This document shows positions 39,055 to 48,200 of a stretch of 64,000 bases of DNA, piece by piece (positions within the stretch are counted from its first letter, which is position 1; each line of letters starts with the position of its first letter). Origin of the DNA: CAIWHR01 sp963708855. Lineage in GTDB: Bacteria > Pseudomonadota > Gammaproteobacteria > Burkholderiales > Casimicrobiaceae. Below the pieces are notes generated by a model, which was not told the origin of the DNA, ran no database searches, and was given only the letters and a program-made list of their open reading frames with translations. The position numbers and the translations under genes are program-made. Location of the stretch: positions 186,001 to 250,000 of the forward strand of contig CAVPUM010000008.1 of the NCBI GenBank assembly GCA_963708855.1, read 5' to 3'.

Positions 39055-39576
39055 TTGAATCGCAGCACCATTCGCATTGGGCGCGCCATCCTCGGCGGAG
39101 CCTTCCTGATCTGGCTCGGTACGGGCGTCGCCGCTGCCGCCGACTACAAGATCGGCTTCGTCAACACCGAGCGCCTGTTTCGCGAGGCCGCGCCGGCGAA
39201 GCGCGCGCAGCAGAAGCTCGAGAAGGAGTTCGCCGCCCGCGACGCCGACATCCAGAAAATGAGCAAGCAGGTGCGCGAACTGCAGACGACGCTCGAGAAG
39301 GACGGCGTCACGATGTCCGAGGCCGATCGTCGCAACAAGGAGCGGGATCTCGCCAATCTGTCGCGCGATCTGCAGCGCTCCCAGCGCGAGTTTCGCGAAG
39401 ACCTCAATTTGCGGCGCAACGACGAACTGGCGAGCGTCCAGGAACGCGCAAACAAGGTCATCCAGCAGATCGCCGAGGCCGAGAAATTCGACCTCATCCT
39501 GCAGGACCCTGTTGTCTTCGCCAGCCAGAAGATCGACATCACCGAAAAGGTGGTGAAGGCGCTCGCCGACAAGTAG
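39055..39576 (+). CDS. skp: Periplasmic chaperone Skp/OmpH
   Basis: 173 residues from TTG 39055, preceded by AGGAGA. Trimeric periplasmic chaperone carrying unfolded outer-membrane proteins to BAM. Signal peptide (ILGGAFLIWLGTGVAAAA), then YKIGFVNTERLFREAAPAK and a long charged coiled coil that forms the tentacles. The position between bamA and lpxD is conserved. Confidence 0.92.
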   Translation: MNRSTIRIGRAILGGAFLIWLGTGVAAAADYKIGFVNTERLFREAAPAKRAQQKLEKEFAARDADIQKMSKQVRELQTTLEKDGVTMSEADRRNKERDLANLSRDLQRSQREFREDLNLRRNDELASVQERANKVIQQIAEAEKFDLILQDPVVFASQKIDITEKVVKALADK

Positions 39577-39635
39577 CGGCGACCGATTGCCACGCTGGCG
39601 CGCCCCCGCTGGCATCCGTCGACATTGCCCGGTCC

Positions 39636-40706
39636 GTGCCGATCTCTCTCGCCGAACTCGCCTCGCGCGTCGGGGCCGCCCTCGACGGCGATGGGGCGGT
39701 GCAGGTCTCGCACGTGGCGACGCTCGAGTCGGCCGGACCCGGCGCCATCGTCTTTCTCGCCAACCGCAGGTATCGCGCGCAGCTGGCATCGACCCGCGCG
39801 TCCGCGGTGATCCTTGCGCCGGCAATGGCGGGAGCGACATCGCTGCCGAAGCTCCTGGATCGCAACCCGTATGCGAGCTACGCGCGCGTGGCGGCCATTC
39901 TCCATCCGGCCCCCGCGGCCCCTGCCGGGGTGCATCCGTCCGCGATCATAGAGGCCGGCGCCAAGGTCGCCCCGAGCGCGGCGATCGGGGCCCATGCGGT
40001 CATCGGCGCCATGGCCGTCATCGGCGCGCGCGCGCGCATCGGTGCCGGAAGCTTCGTGGGCGCCGGCGTGTCGATCGGTGACGACGCCCTCCTTTACGCC
40101 AACGTGACGATCTACGACCGCTGCGTCGTTGGCCCGCGCAGCATCCTGCACTCGGGAGCCGTGATCGGCGCAGACGGCTTCGGCATGGCCGAAGAGAACG
40201 GGCGTTGGCTGAAGATCCCGCAGCTCGGCCGCGTCGTGCTCGGTGCGGACGTGGAGATCGGCGCCAACACCACGATCGACCGCGGAGCGATCGACGACAC
40301 GGTGATCGAGGACGACGTCAAGCTCGACAACCAGATCCAGGTGGGACACAACTGCCGGATCGGCGCACATACCGCCATCGCCGGTTGCGCCGGCATCGCG
40401 GGAAGCACGCGGATCGGACGGAACTGCAAGATCGGCGCGCGGGCGAACATCAACGGGCACATCGAAATATGCGACAACGTGAACATCGCGGGCACGGCGA
40501 ATGTTCACAGTTCCATCTCGGTGCCCGGGACCTACGCGAGCGCCGTCTTTCTCGCGCTTCCCCATGAGCAATGGCGGCGCCGGCAGCTTATCGTGCACCG
40601 GTTGCCGGAGCTGGCGCAGCGCGTGCGCCGTCTGGAGGGAGGCGGGGGCCCGGCACCGGACGATGCGTCGGACGATGCGTCGGACGATGCGAAGGGGGAA
40701 GCATGA
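39636..40706 (+). CDS. lpxD: UDP-3-O-acylglucosamine N-acyltransferase
   Basis: 356 residues from GTG 39636. Third acyl-transfer step of lipid A synthesis. A short N-terminal uridine-binding domain is followed by a left-handed beta-helix of hexapeptide repeats (IGAHAVIGAMAVIGARARIG). The catalytic His is in the LDNQIQVGHNCRIG region. The C-terminus has an unusual acidic DDAS-DDAS-DDAK tail encoded by a 12-bp tandem repeat. The stop overlaps fabZ (ATGA). Confidence 0.95.
   Translation: MPISLAELASRVGAALDGDGAVQVSHVATLESAGPGAIVFLANRRYRAQLASTRASAVILAPAMAGATSLPKLLDRNPYASYARVAAILHPAPAAPAGVHPSAIIEAGAKVAPSAAIGAHAVIGAMAVIGARARIGAGSFVGAGVSIGDDALLYANVTIYDRCVVGPRSILHSGAVIGADGFGMAEENGRWLKIPQLGRVVLGADVEIGANTTIDRGAIDDTVIEDDVKLDNQIQVGHNCRIGAHTAIAGCAGIAGSTRIGRNCKIGARANINGHIEICDNVNIAGTANVHSSISVPGTYASAVFLALPHEQWRRRQLIVHRLPELAQRVRRLEGGGGPAPDDASDDASDDAKGEA
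40659..40694 (+). repeat. Three tandem 12-bp repeats in the lpxD tail
   Basis: The unit GACGATGCGTCG occurs twice exactly, then a third time as GACGATGCGAAG. In frame it encodes DDAS, DDAS, DDAK at the end of LpxD. Confidence 0.9.
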
Positions 40707-41182
40707 GTGCAGCAAGCGACGGCAGCATGGATATCGAAGAGATCATGCGGTACCTGCCACACCGGTATCCGTTCCTCCTGGTCGACCGCGTGACGTCGCT
40801 CGAGACGGACAAATCGATCCGTGGCATCAAGAACGTGACGATGAACGAGCCCTATTTCGGTGGACACTTTCCGGACTACCCGGTGATGCCCGCCGTGCTC
40901 GTGATCGAGGCGCTCGCGCAGCTCGCGTCGATCCTCGCGTGGAAGATGTCGCGCCGCACGCCGGGTGACGGAACGCTCATCTTCTTCGCCGGCATCGACA
41001 ATGCGCGCTTCCGGCGGCAGGTTCGGCCGGGTGACCAGCTGGTGCTGGAGTCCGAGGTGCAGCGCCTTGTGCGCGGCATCGGCAAGTTCGCGGTGCGGGC
41101 GAAGGTCGACGGCGAAATCGTCGCCGAGGCGAACCTGCTGGCGGCAATGCGCATGCCGGACACCGACCCGAGAACCGGCTGA
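40703..41182 (+). CDS. fabZ: 3-hydroxyacyl-ACP dehydratase FabZ
   Basis: 159 residues. Hot-dog-fold dehydratase of fatty acid elongation, competing with LpxA/LpxD for hydroxyacyl-ACP. MRYLPHRYPFLLVDRV and the catalytic GGHFPDYPVMPAVLVIEALAQ (His and Glu) are intact. ATG 40703 overlaps lpxD; a start at MDIEEIMRYL, 11 codons later, would be closer to the usual length. lpxA follows after 4 nt. Confidence 0.97.
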   Translation: MSAASDGSMDIEEIMRYLPHRYPFLLVDRVTSLETDKSIRGIKNVTMNEPYFGGHFPDYPVMPAVLVIEALAQLASILAWKMSRRTPGDGTLIFFAGIDNARFRRQVRPGDQLVLESEVQRLVRGIGKFAVRAKVDGEIVAEANLLAAMRMPDTDPRTG

Positions 41183-41186
41183 CCTG

Positions 41187-41963
41187 ATGCCGCCGATCCA
41201 TCCGACGGCGCTCGTCGACCCGAAGGCCGAGCTCGCCGAAGGCGTCGAGGTGGGTGCCTATTCGATCATCGGTCCCGACGTGAAGGTCGGCGCAGGCACG
41301 GTGATCGGGCCCCACGTCGTCCTCACTGGACGCACGAGCCTCGGCGTGCGCAATCGGCTGTTCCAGTTCACGTCCATCGGCGACATCCCGCAGGACCGCA
41401 AGTATGCCGGTGAGCCGACCACGACCACGATCGGCGACGACAACGTCTTCCGGGAATTCATGACCGTCAATGCCGGCACTGCGCAGGACCGCGGCGACAC
41501 GCTGATCGGCAACGGCAATCTTTTCCTTGCCTACACCCACGTCGCGCACGACTGCGTCGTCGGCAATTGGACGGTGTTTTCCAACAACGCGCAGCTCGCG
41601 GGCCACGTCCACATCGGCGACTGGGTCGTGATGGGCGCCTATTCCGGCGTCCACCAATTCTGCCGGGTCGGCGCGCATTCGATGATCGCCGCCGGCGCAA
41701 TCGTCCTGCAGGACGTGCCGCCGTTCGTCACCGCTTCCGGCTATCCGGCCACGCCCCGTGGCATCAATACGGAGGGCCTGCGCCGGCGAGGATTCACGGC
41801 GGACGAGATCCTCGCAGTTCGCCGCGCCTACAAGACGATCTACCGGGAAGGACGCGATGTCGACGATGCCAGGGCCGCGCTGGGCGTGGCCTCCGAGACG
41901 GCGCCTGCATTGGCCGCACTGGTCGACTTCCTTGCCGTGCCCGGGCGCGGCATCATCCGCTGA
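41187..41963 (+). CDS. lpxA: UDP-N-acetylglucosamine acyltransferase
   Basis: 258 residues. First step of lipid A synthesis. Hexapeptide beta-helix starting IHPTALVDPKAELAEGVEVG; catalytic His lies in NLFLAYTHVAHDCVVGN; the C-terminal helical part has GINTEGLRRRGFT and IRRAYKTIYREG-like sequence (VRRAYKTIYREG). Its stop is followed after one base by a truncated copy of the ATGAAC repeat. Confidence 0.97.
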   Translation: MPPIHPTALVDPKAELAEGVEVGAYSIIGPDVKVGAGTVIGPHVVLTGRTSLGVRNRLFQFTSIGDIPQDRKYAGEPTTTTIGDDNVFREFMTVNAGTAQDRGDTLIGNGNLFLAYTHVAHDCVVGNWTVFSNNAQLAGHVHIGDWVVMGAYSGVHQFCRVGAHSMIAAGAIVLQDVPPFVTASGYPATPRGINTEGLRRRGFTADEILAVRRAYKTIYREGRDVDDARAALGVASETAPALAALVDFLAVPGRGIIR

Positions 41964-41964
41964 C

Positions 41965-41988
41965 ATGAACGACCCCCACGCTCACTGT
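41965..41988 (+). repeat. Truncated single copy of the ATGAAC repeat
   Basis: ATGAACGACCCCCACGCTCACTG matches the first 24 nt or so of the units at 209-363 and 33158-33312. After that the sequence diverges into a small TGCGGC-ATA-GCCGCA hairpin (about 41989-42004). It starts one base after the lpxA stop, as at uppS. Confidence 0.7.
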
Positions 41989-42011
41989 GTGCGGCATAGC
42001 CGCATCCCGCT

Positions 42012-43181
42012 GTGTCGGGCTCCAGCCGGCTGACGATTGGCATCGTCGCCGGCGAGTCGTCGGGCGACGCGCTCGCGGCCGCGCTGATCAGCGCCGTGCG
42101 CGCGCGAATGCCGCAGGCGCGCTTCGTCGGCGTAGCGGGACCGCGCATGGAGGCGGCCGGCTGCGAGGCGTGGTACCCGCTCGAAACGCTGGCCGTGCGG
42201 GGATTCGTCGAAGTGCTGTCGCGGCTCCCGGAGCTGTTCGCTCTTCGGCGAGCGCTTTTCAGGCGCCTGGTCGGCGAACGTGTCCCCGTGTTCGTCGGAG
42301 TCGACGCTCCCGATTTCAATCTCGGCCTCGAGGCGCGGTTGAAGCGCACCGGCGTGCGCACCCTGCACTTCGTCAGCCCGTCCGTCTGGGCATGGCGCCG
42401 CGAGCGCGTGCACCGGATCGGACGCTCGGTCCACAGGATGCTGGCACTGTTTCCGTTCGAGCCGCCGATCTACGAGGCGGCCGGGGTCCCGGTCACCTTC
42501 GTCGGACATCCGCTCGCGGCCCATGCCGCCGTGCTGGGCTCGCGCCGCATTGCGCGCGAGCAGTTAAAGCTCGGTGTCGCGCAACCCGTTTTCGCCCTGT
42601 TGCCCGGCAGCCGCGCGTCGGAGCTCGACATGCACGGCGACCTCGTGCTCCACACCGCCGCGACGCTGCATCTCGCCCGCCCGGATGCGCGCTTTCTGGT
42701 GCCGTTGGCGACGCGTCCGACGCGCGACCGCTTCGAGGCCGCCGTCTACCGCCTCGGGCTCGAGAAATTGCCGCTCACGCTGCTCTATGGTCACGCGACC
42801 GACGCGCTGCGAGCCGCCGACGTCGCCCTCGTGGCTTCCGGCACTGCCACGCTCGAGGCCGCGCTCGCGCGCTGTCCCCACGTGATCTTCTACCGCGTTC
42901 ATCCGCTGACCGCGCGCATCGTGCGGTCCAGGATCCTGCTGCCGTATGTCGGGCTGCCCAACGTTCTCGCCGGAAAGTTCGTCGTGCCCGAACTCATACA
43001 GGAGGACGCAACGGTCGAGAATCTCGCGCAAGCGGCACTGAACCTCTTCGACGACGCGGTCACGCGACGGCGGCTCGAAGCTCTGTTCGCAGGATTCGCC
43101 GCGTCGCTTTCCGCCGACACGGGAGGCCTTGCCGCGGATGCGGTGGCGGCGGAGTTGCGCGCGGCAGGCATCGGGTGTTGA
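42012..43181 (+). CDS. lpxB: Lipid-A-disaccharide synthase
   Basis: 389 residues from GTG 42012. GT19 glycosyltransferase joining UDP-diacylglucosamine and lipid X. IVAGESSGDALAAALI at the N-terminus, DAPDFNLGLE, SPSVWAWRRERV, FVGHPLA, LLPGSRASEL and VASGTATLEAAL are all family motifs. The stop overlaps the rnhB start. Confidence 0.96.
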   Translation: MSGSSRLTIGIVAGESSGDALAAALISAVRARMPQARFVGVAGPRMEAAGCEAWYPLETLAVRGFVEVLSRLPELFALRRALFRRLVGERVPVFVGVDAPDFNLGLEARLKRTGVRTLHFVSPSVWAWRRERVHRIGRSVHRMLALFPFEPPIYEAAGVPVTFVGHPLAAHAAVLGSRRIAREQLKLGVAQPVFALLPGSRASELDMHGDLVLHTAATLHLARPDARFLVPLATRPTRDRFEAAVYRLGLEKLPLTLLYGHATDALRAADVALVASGTATLEAALARCPHVIFYRVHPLTARIVRSRILLPYVGLPNVLAGKFVVPELIQEDATVENLAQAALNLFDDAVTRRRLEALFAGFAASLSADTGGLAADAVAAELRAAGIGC

Positions 43182-43762
43182 CCGTTCACGTGACAAGGCT
43201 GGTCGCCGGAATCGACGAGGCCGGGCGCGGACCGCTCGCCGGGCCAGTGGTTGCGGCGGCGGTGATTCTCGACCCCTCGCGGCCGGTTGCCGGCCTGCGG
43301 GACTCGAAGCTCCTGTCGGCGCGGCAGCGCGACCGCCTCGCCGCCGAAATTCGCACACAGGCGCTGGCATGGTCGGTGGGCGAAGCCGATGTGGCCGAGA
43401 TCGACGCGCTCAACATCCTGCAGGCGACGATGCTCGCGATGCGGCGCGCGTTCGAAGGGCTGGCGATCGCGCCGGGGGAAGCCTGGATCGACGGCAACCG
43501 CTGTCCCGACCTCGCATGCGCCACGCGCGCGATCGTCAAGGGCGATCGTGACGTCCACGTCATATCGGCGGCGTCGATCCTCGCCAAGACTGCGCGTGAT
43601 GCGATGCTGGACGAGCTCGACAGCCGGTTTCCGGCCTACGGCTTTGCGCACAACCGCGGCTACGGGACGCCGGAACATCTTGCGGCGCTCGCGCGTCACG
43701 GACCGTGCCCGGCACATCGCCGGAGCTTCGCGCCGGTCGCCCAGGCGGCATTCGGTTTCTGA
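43178..43762 (+). CDS. rnhB: Ribonuclease HII
   Basis: 194 residues from TTG 43178, overlapping the lpxB stop; GTG 43190 (VTRLVAGIDEAG) is an alternative. Cleaves RNA in RNA-DNA hybrids and at single ribonucleotides. The acidic residues are in GIDEAGRGPLAGP and WIDGNRCPDL; KGDRDVHVISAASILAKTARD and HRRSFAPV are typical. It ends the long rpsB-to-rnhB cluster. Confidence 0.96.
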   Translation: MTVHVTRLVAGIDEAGRGPLAGPVVAAAVILDPSRPVAGLRDSKLLSARQRDRLAAEIRTQALAWSVGEADVAEIDALNILQATMLAMRRAFEGLAIAPGEAWIDGNRCPDLACATRAIVKGDRDVHVISAASILAKTARDAMLDELDSRFPAYGFAHNRGYGTPEHLAALARHGPCPAHRRSFAPVAQAAFGF

Positions 43763-43790
43763 CCTCGAGCCGGCCGTGGCGCCCGGTCGG

Positions 43791-45002
43791 TCAATCCGGC
43801 GGGCGCAGCCTCTTGACGGTGTCGTCGGAGGGCAGGTAGCCGCTGCCGTCGGCGTATCTCCAGTCGACCATCACGCCCTTGCCGTCCTTGACCGCGGTGC
43901 GGCCGACGTAAGCGCCCATCGTGGACTGATGATCGAGCGCGCGGAAGCTGACCTTTCCGAACGGCGAGTCGAAGGCGAGGCCGGCCATCGCGGCAATGAG
44001 CTTCTCCGTATCGGTCGAGCCGGCTTTCCGGATCGCCATTGCCGCGGCCTTCACGGCGCTGTAGCCGACGACGGAGCCCAGCCGCGGATAGTCATTGAAT
44101 TTTGCCTGATAGGCATCGCGGAACCGCTTGTGCTCCGGCGTGTCGATCGCGTACCACGGGTAACCGGTCACCCACCAGCCGACCGGTGCTTCGTCCTTCA
44201 GCGGGTCGAGGTATTCGGGCTCGCCGCCCAGCAGGTTGAACACCGGTCGGCCCTTGAAGAGGCCGCGCAGCTCGCCTTCGCGGACGAAGCGCGCCAGATC
44301 GGCGCCGAACAAGGACGAGAAGATGGCGTCCGGCTTCGCGTCCAGCATGGCCTGCACGACCGGCCCCGCGTCGATCTTGCCGAGCGGCACCGCCTGCTCG
44401 ACGAACTCGATGCCGCCCGTCTGCCGCGCGATCATCTGCTGCTTGAACGCGGCGGTGGCCGACTGTCCGTACTCGTAGTTGGGGTAGACGATCGCCCAGC
44501 GCTTCTTCGCGAGCTTTGCGGCCTCCGGTGCCAGCATCGCGGTCTGCATGTAGGTCGACGCGCGCAACCGGAACGTGTACCGGTTGCCGTTCTCCCAGAC
44601 GATCTTGTCGGTGAGCGGCTCCGCGGCGAGGAACAGCACCTTGCGCTGCTTCGCGAGGTCGGCCACCGCGAGCCCGACGTTCGACGCGAATGTCCCCATC
44701 AGCAGGACGGCCTTTTCTCGGGTGAGGAGTTCCTCTGCCACGCGCACGGCATCGCCGGGGTTGCCGTTGTCGTCGCGCGACACGATCTCGAGCGGTCGCC
44801 CGAGCACGCCTCCCGCCGCATTGATCTCCGCCAGCGCCAGTTCCATGCCCTTCTTGTAGGGCTCCAGGAACGCCGGAAACACCTTGTAGCTGTTGAGCTC
44901 GCCCAGCCGGATCGGCTGCGCCGCGACCGGCAGCGGCAATGCGGCGATCGCGGCCAGACTGGCCAGCACGGCAGTTCGGGCAATGCGGCAAATCCGGTTC
45001 AT
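43791..45002 (-). CDS. LivK-type ABC transporter substrate-binding protein
   Basis: 403 residues. A signal peptide (MNRICRIARTAVLASLAAIA..., cleavage near VAAQ, residue 29) is followed by a type I periplasmic binding fold: IRLGELNSYKVFPAFLEPYKKGMELALAEINAAGGVLGRPLE, quoted here only as the region 30-72. Branched-chain amino acid, amide or aromatic ligands are all possible. No permease or ATPase gene is adjacent. It is divergent from the large oxidoreductase at 45232. The ATG has GGAGAGG upstream. It converges on rnhB with a 28-nt gap. Confidence 0.87.
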   Translation of the reverse strand: MNRICRIARTAVLASLAAIAALPLPVAAQPIRLGELNSYKVFPAFLEPYKKGMELALAEINAAGGVLGRPLEIVSRDDNGNPGDAVRVAEELLTREKAVLLMGTFASNVGLAVADLAKQRKVLFLAAEPLTDKIVWENGNRYTFRLRASTYMQTAMLAPEAAKLAKKRWAIVYPNYEYGQSATAAFKQQMIARQTGGIEFVEQAVPLGKIDAGPVVQAMLDAKPDAIFSSLFGADLARFVREGELRGLFKGRPVFNLLGGEPEYLDPLKDEAPVGWWVTGYPWYAIDTPEHKRFRDAYQAKFNDYPRLGSVVGYSAVKAAAMAIRKAGSTDTEKLIAAMAGLAFDSPFGKVSFRALDHQSTMGAYVGRTAVKDGKGVMVDWRYADGSGYLPSDDTVKRLRPPD

Positions 45003-45079
45003 GGCCTCTCCACGGGGCGTCCGAAGACGTCATTGTCCTACGGCGCCGCCTTCAACGGACGGATTGCAGCGACGGTTGA

Positions 45080-45102
45080 CCGTAACATGGGGATGGTTAC
45101 GG
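45080..45102. promoter_or_regulatory. Inverted repeat in a divergent promoter region (candidate operator)
   Basis: CCGTAAC and GTTACGG form a perfect 7-bp inverted repeat with a 9-nt spacer. It lies between the starts of the binding-protein gene (45002, minus) and the oxidoreductase gene (45232, plus). A TTGACC overlaps its left arm, and a TAAAAT lies about 45 nt further right. Arm length and spacing suit a dimeric regulator; no regulator gene is adjacent. Confidence 0.45.
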
Positions 45103-45231
45103 CTATCGAAAGATCGCATCGCAACCGGACGCCAGCTGGCGGTAAACGGTAAAATCGCACGTTTCACCTGCGCACTCCCCCGACCGCCCCGGCGGCGGAG
45201 CAGATTGCGCTCGCACGCCCTCCTCGATTCG

Positions 45232-48200
45232 ATGCTGCCCGATCCCTTGCCGACGCTGAACCTCGCGCACGATCTCGCCTTCGCCGACCTGTACTCGGCC
45301 GGCGGCGCGGGCCGCATCGATGCCTTGTTCGTCGCGCATCTGCAGGCGGCGGATGCGGCGCTGGCCGCACGCCTTGCCGTGGCGCGCGCGAATCCCGAAG
45401 CGCTGGAGCGCAAGGGCGAGTCGGAGCTGCTGATCGCGATGGGACCGCACCTGGAGGATTTTCTCGCTGCGCTGTTCGGCATTGCGGGCGAGGTCCGCAC
45501 GCTGGAGGGGAAGCACCACGAACTCGCGCCGCTCTATGCGGTGAAGCGCCTCTTCGTCCAGCGCAAGGCGATGAACACGCATCGGGCGGATGTGGCCGCC
45601 GAGTTCGACGGACCCGCGCTGCGACGGGAGCTGGAGAGCGCGCTCGGCGGACCATTCACCGAGCTCGGCTTCGCCAACGCGGTTACACGCTGGCAGCAGG
45701 ACGAGGCCGCGCACGCCGCGGCACTCGACGTGGCGCTGCGCTATGCCGCCTGGGCGTCGCACACGCCCGAAGGCCGCGCCGCGCACAAGGGTGGCGTGCT
45801 GTTCCGCGCTCCGCGCAAGCTCGACTACATGAAGCTCGTGCCGCTCGAGCGGACACACGTGAACGGCGTGGACGCCTGGAAGCTCGCCGGCGATCACGTC
45901 CGGCGCCGCGAGGGATTCGCGTTGACCGATCCCGGCATGGACCTCGCCGCCGCGCTCGATCACTCGCACTACTGCATCTGGTGCCACGAGCAGGGCAAGG
46001 ACTCCTGCGCGCGCGGCCTCTTCGAGAAGAAGGTCGCCGGCGCGCCGCCGCCCGACAATCCGTTCAGGAAAAGTCCGTTCGGCGTGACGCTCGCCGGCTG
46101 CCCGCTCGAAGAGAAGATCTCCGAGTTCCACAAGCTGCGCGCCGAGGGCTGGCCGCTCGCCGCGCTGGCGATCATCTGCGTCGACAATCCGCTTGTCGCC
46201 GGCACCGGCCACCGGATCTGCAACGACTGCATGAAGTCGTGCATCTACCAGAAGACCGATCCCGTCGACATTCCGCAGGCGGAAACGCGCATCCTGAAGG
46301 ACGTGCTGGCGTTGCCGTGGGGCTTCGAGGTCTACTCGCTGTTGACGCGCTGGAACCCGCTGGACCTGCGCCGGCCGGTGCCGTGCGCCGCGACGGCCAA
46401 GCGCGTGCTCGTCGTCGGCATGGGGCCGGCGGGCTTCACCCTGGCGCATCACCTGATGAACGATGGCCACACGGTGGTCGGCATCGATGGGCTCAAGATC
46501 GAGCCGTTGCCGGTGTCGCTGTCTGGAGTCACCACCGCGGGCGGGCGCGTGCCCTTCGAGCCGATATTCGATGCGGCGACGTTGAACGAGCCACTCGACG
46601 ACCGCGTGATGGCCGGATTCGGCGGTGTTGCCGAGTATGGCATCACCGTGCGCTGGGACAAGAATTTCCTCAAGGTCATACGACTGCTGCTCGAACGCCG
46701 CGACCGGTTCGCGCTCTTCGGCGGCGTGCGCTTCGGCGGCGCGCTCGACGCCGAGGGGGCATTCGCGTACGGCTTCGATCACGTCGCGGTCGCCGCCGGC
46801 GCGGGCAAGCCGACGGTGCTCGAACTGCCTCATGGACTGGCGACCGGCGTGCGGACAGCCTCGGACTTCCTGATGGCGCTGCAATTGACCGGTGCGGCGA
46901 AGTCGAATTCCGTCGCCAACATGCAATTGCGGCTGCCGGTAGTCGTCGTCGGCGGGGGGCTCACCGCGATCGACACTGCAACGGAGGCGCTAGCGTACTA
47001 TCCCGTGCAGGTCGAGAAGTTCTTGTCCCGCTTCGAAGCGCTCGTGGCGGAGAAGGGGCGCGATGAGGTGGAGTCCGGATGGAGCGTCGTCGAGCGTCCG
47101 ATCGCCGACGAATTCCTCGCTCATGCGCGGGCGATCCGCGGCGAGCGCACCGCCGCCGCACGCGAGGGCCGCTCAGCCCGGATCGTCGAGTTGCTGCAGG
47201 CATGGGGCGGGGCGACGATCGTCTACCGCCGACGGCTCATCGACAGCCCGTCGTACACGCTCAACCACGAGGAAGTCGAGAAGGCGCTGGAGGAGGGCAT
47301 CCGCTTCGCCGAGGGACTCACGCCGCTCGCGGTCGAGGTCGATGCGCACGGTCACGCGTGCACGCTTCGCGTGTCACAGCATCACAACGACGGGGACGGC
47401 GTCTGGCACCAGTACGGCACGACGTCGCTGCCGGCACGTTCGATCCTGGTGGCTGCGGGCACGCAGCCCAACACCGTGCTTGCGCGCGAGGACGAGGCGC
47501 ATTTCCATCTCGACGGCAAGTACTTCCGGTTGCTGGACGAGGAGGGCGGTGCAGTCCATCCGGTGAGGGGATTGGCCAAGCCGGACAAGCCCGCGGTGCT
47601 CACCGGGATTCGCGCGGACGGCCGCGCGACCAGCTTCTTCGGAGACCTCCATCCGTCGTTCCACGGCAACGTGGTGAAAGCGATGGCCAGCGCCAAGCAG
47701 GGCTATCCGATCGTGTCGCGCATGCTCGGACGGGTCGCGCCCGCGACGCGCGAATCCGACGCGTCGTTCTTCGGCCGCCTGGGCGATGCGTTGCGTGCGA
47801 CCGTCGTTCGCGTCGATCGCTTGACGCCGACGATTCTCGAGGTGGTTGTGCGGGCACCTGCGGCGGCGCGACGTTTCGAGCCGGGGCAGTTCTACCGTTT
47901 GCAGAATTTCGAGACCCTGGCACCCCTTGTCGACGGCACGCGCCTCAACGTGGAAGGACTGGCCTTGACGGGCGCGTGGGTCGATCGCGAGCAGGGTCTC
48001 GTCTCGACGATCGTGCTGGAGATGGGCGGCTCGTCGGACCTTTGCGCGTTGCTGAAGCCCGGCGAGCCCGTGGTGCTGATGGGCCCGACCGGCACGCCGA
48101 CCGAGATCGTGGGCAACGAAACCGTCGTCCTCGCGGGCGGTGGATTGGGCAACGCGGTGCTGTTCTCGATCGGCCAGGCGTTCCGCCGTGCGGGGTCGAA

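Noticed and set aside
41987..43177. Arg-rich open frame overlapping lpxB that reads into RNase HII
   Set aside because: The part before 43178 is lpxB in another frame; only the rnhB portion has family motifs.
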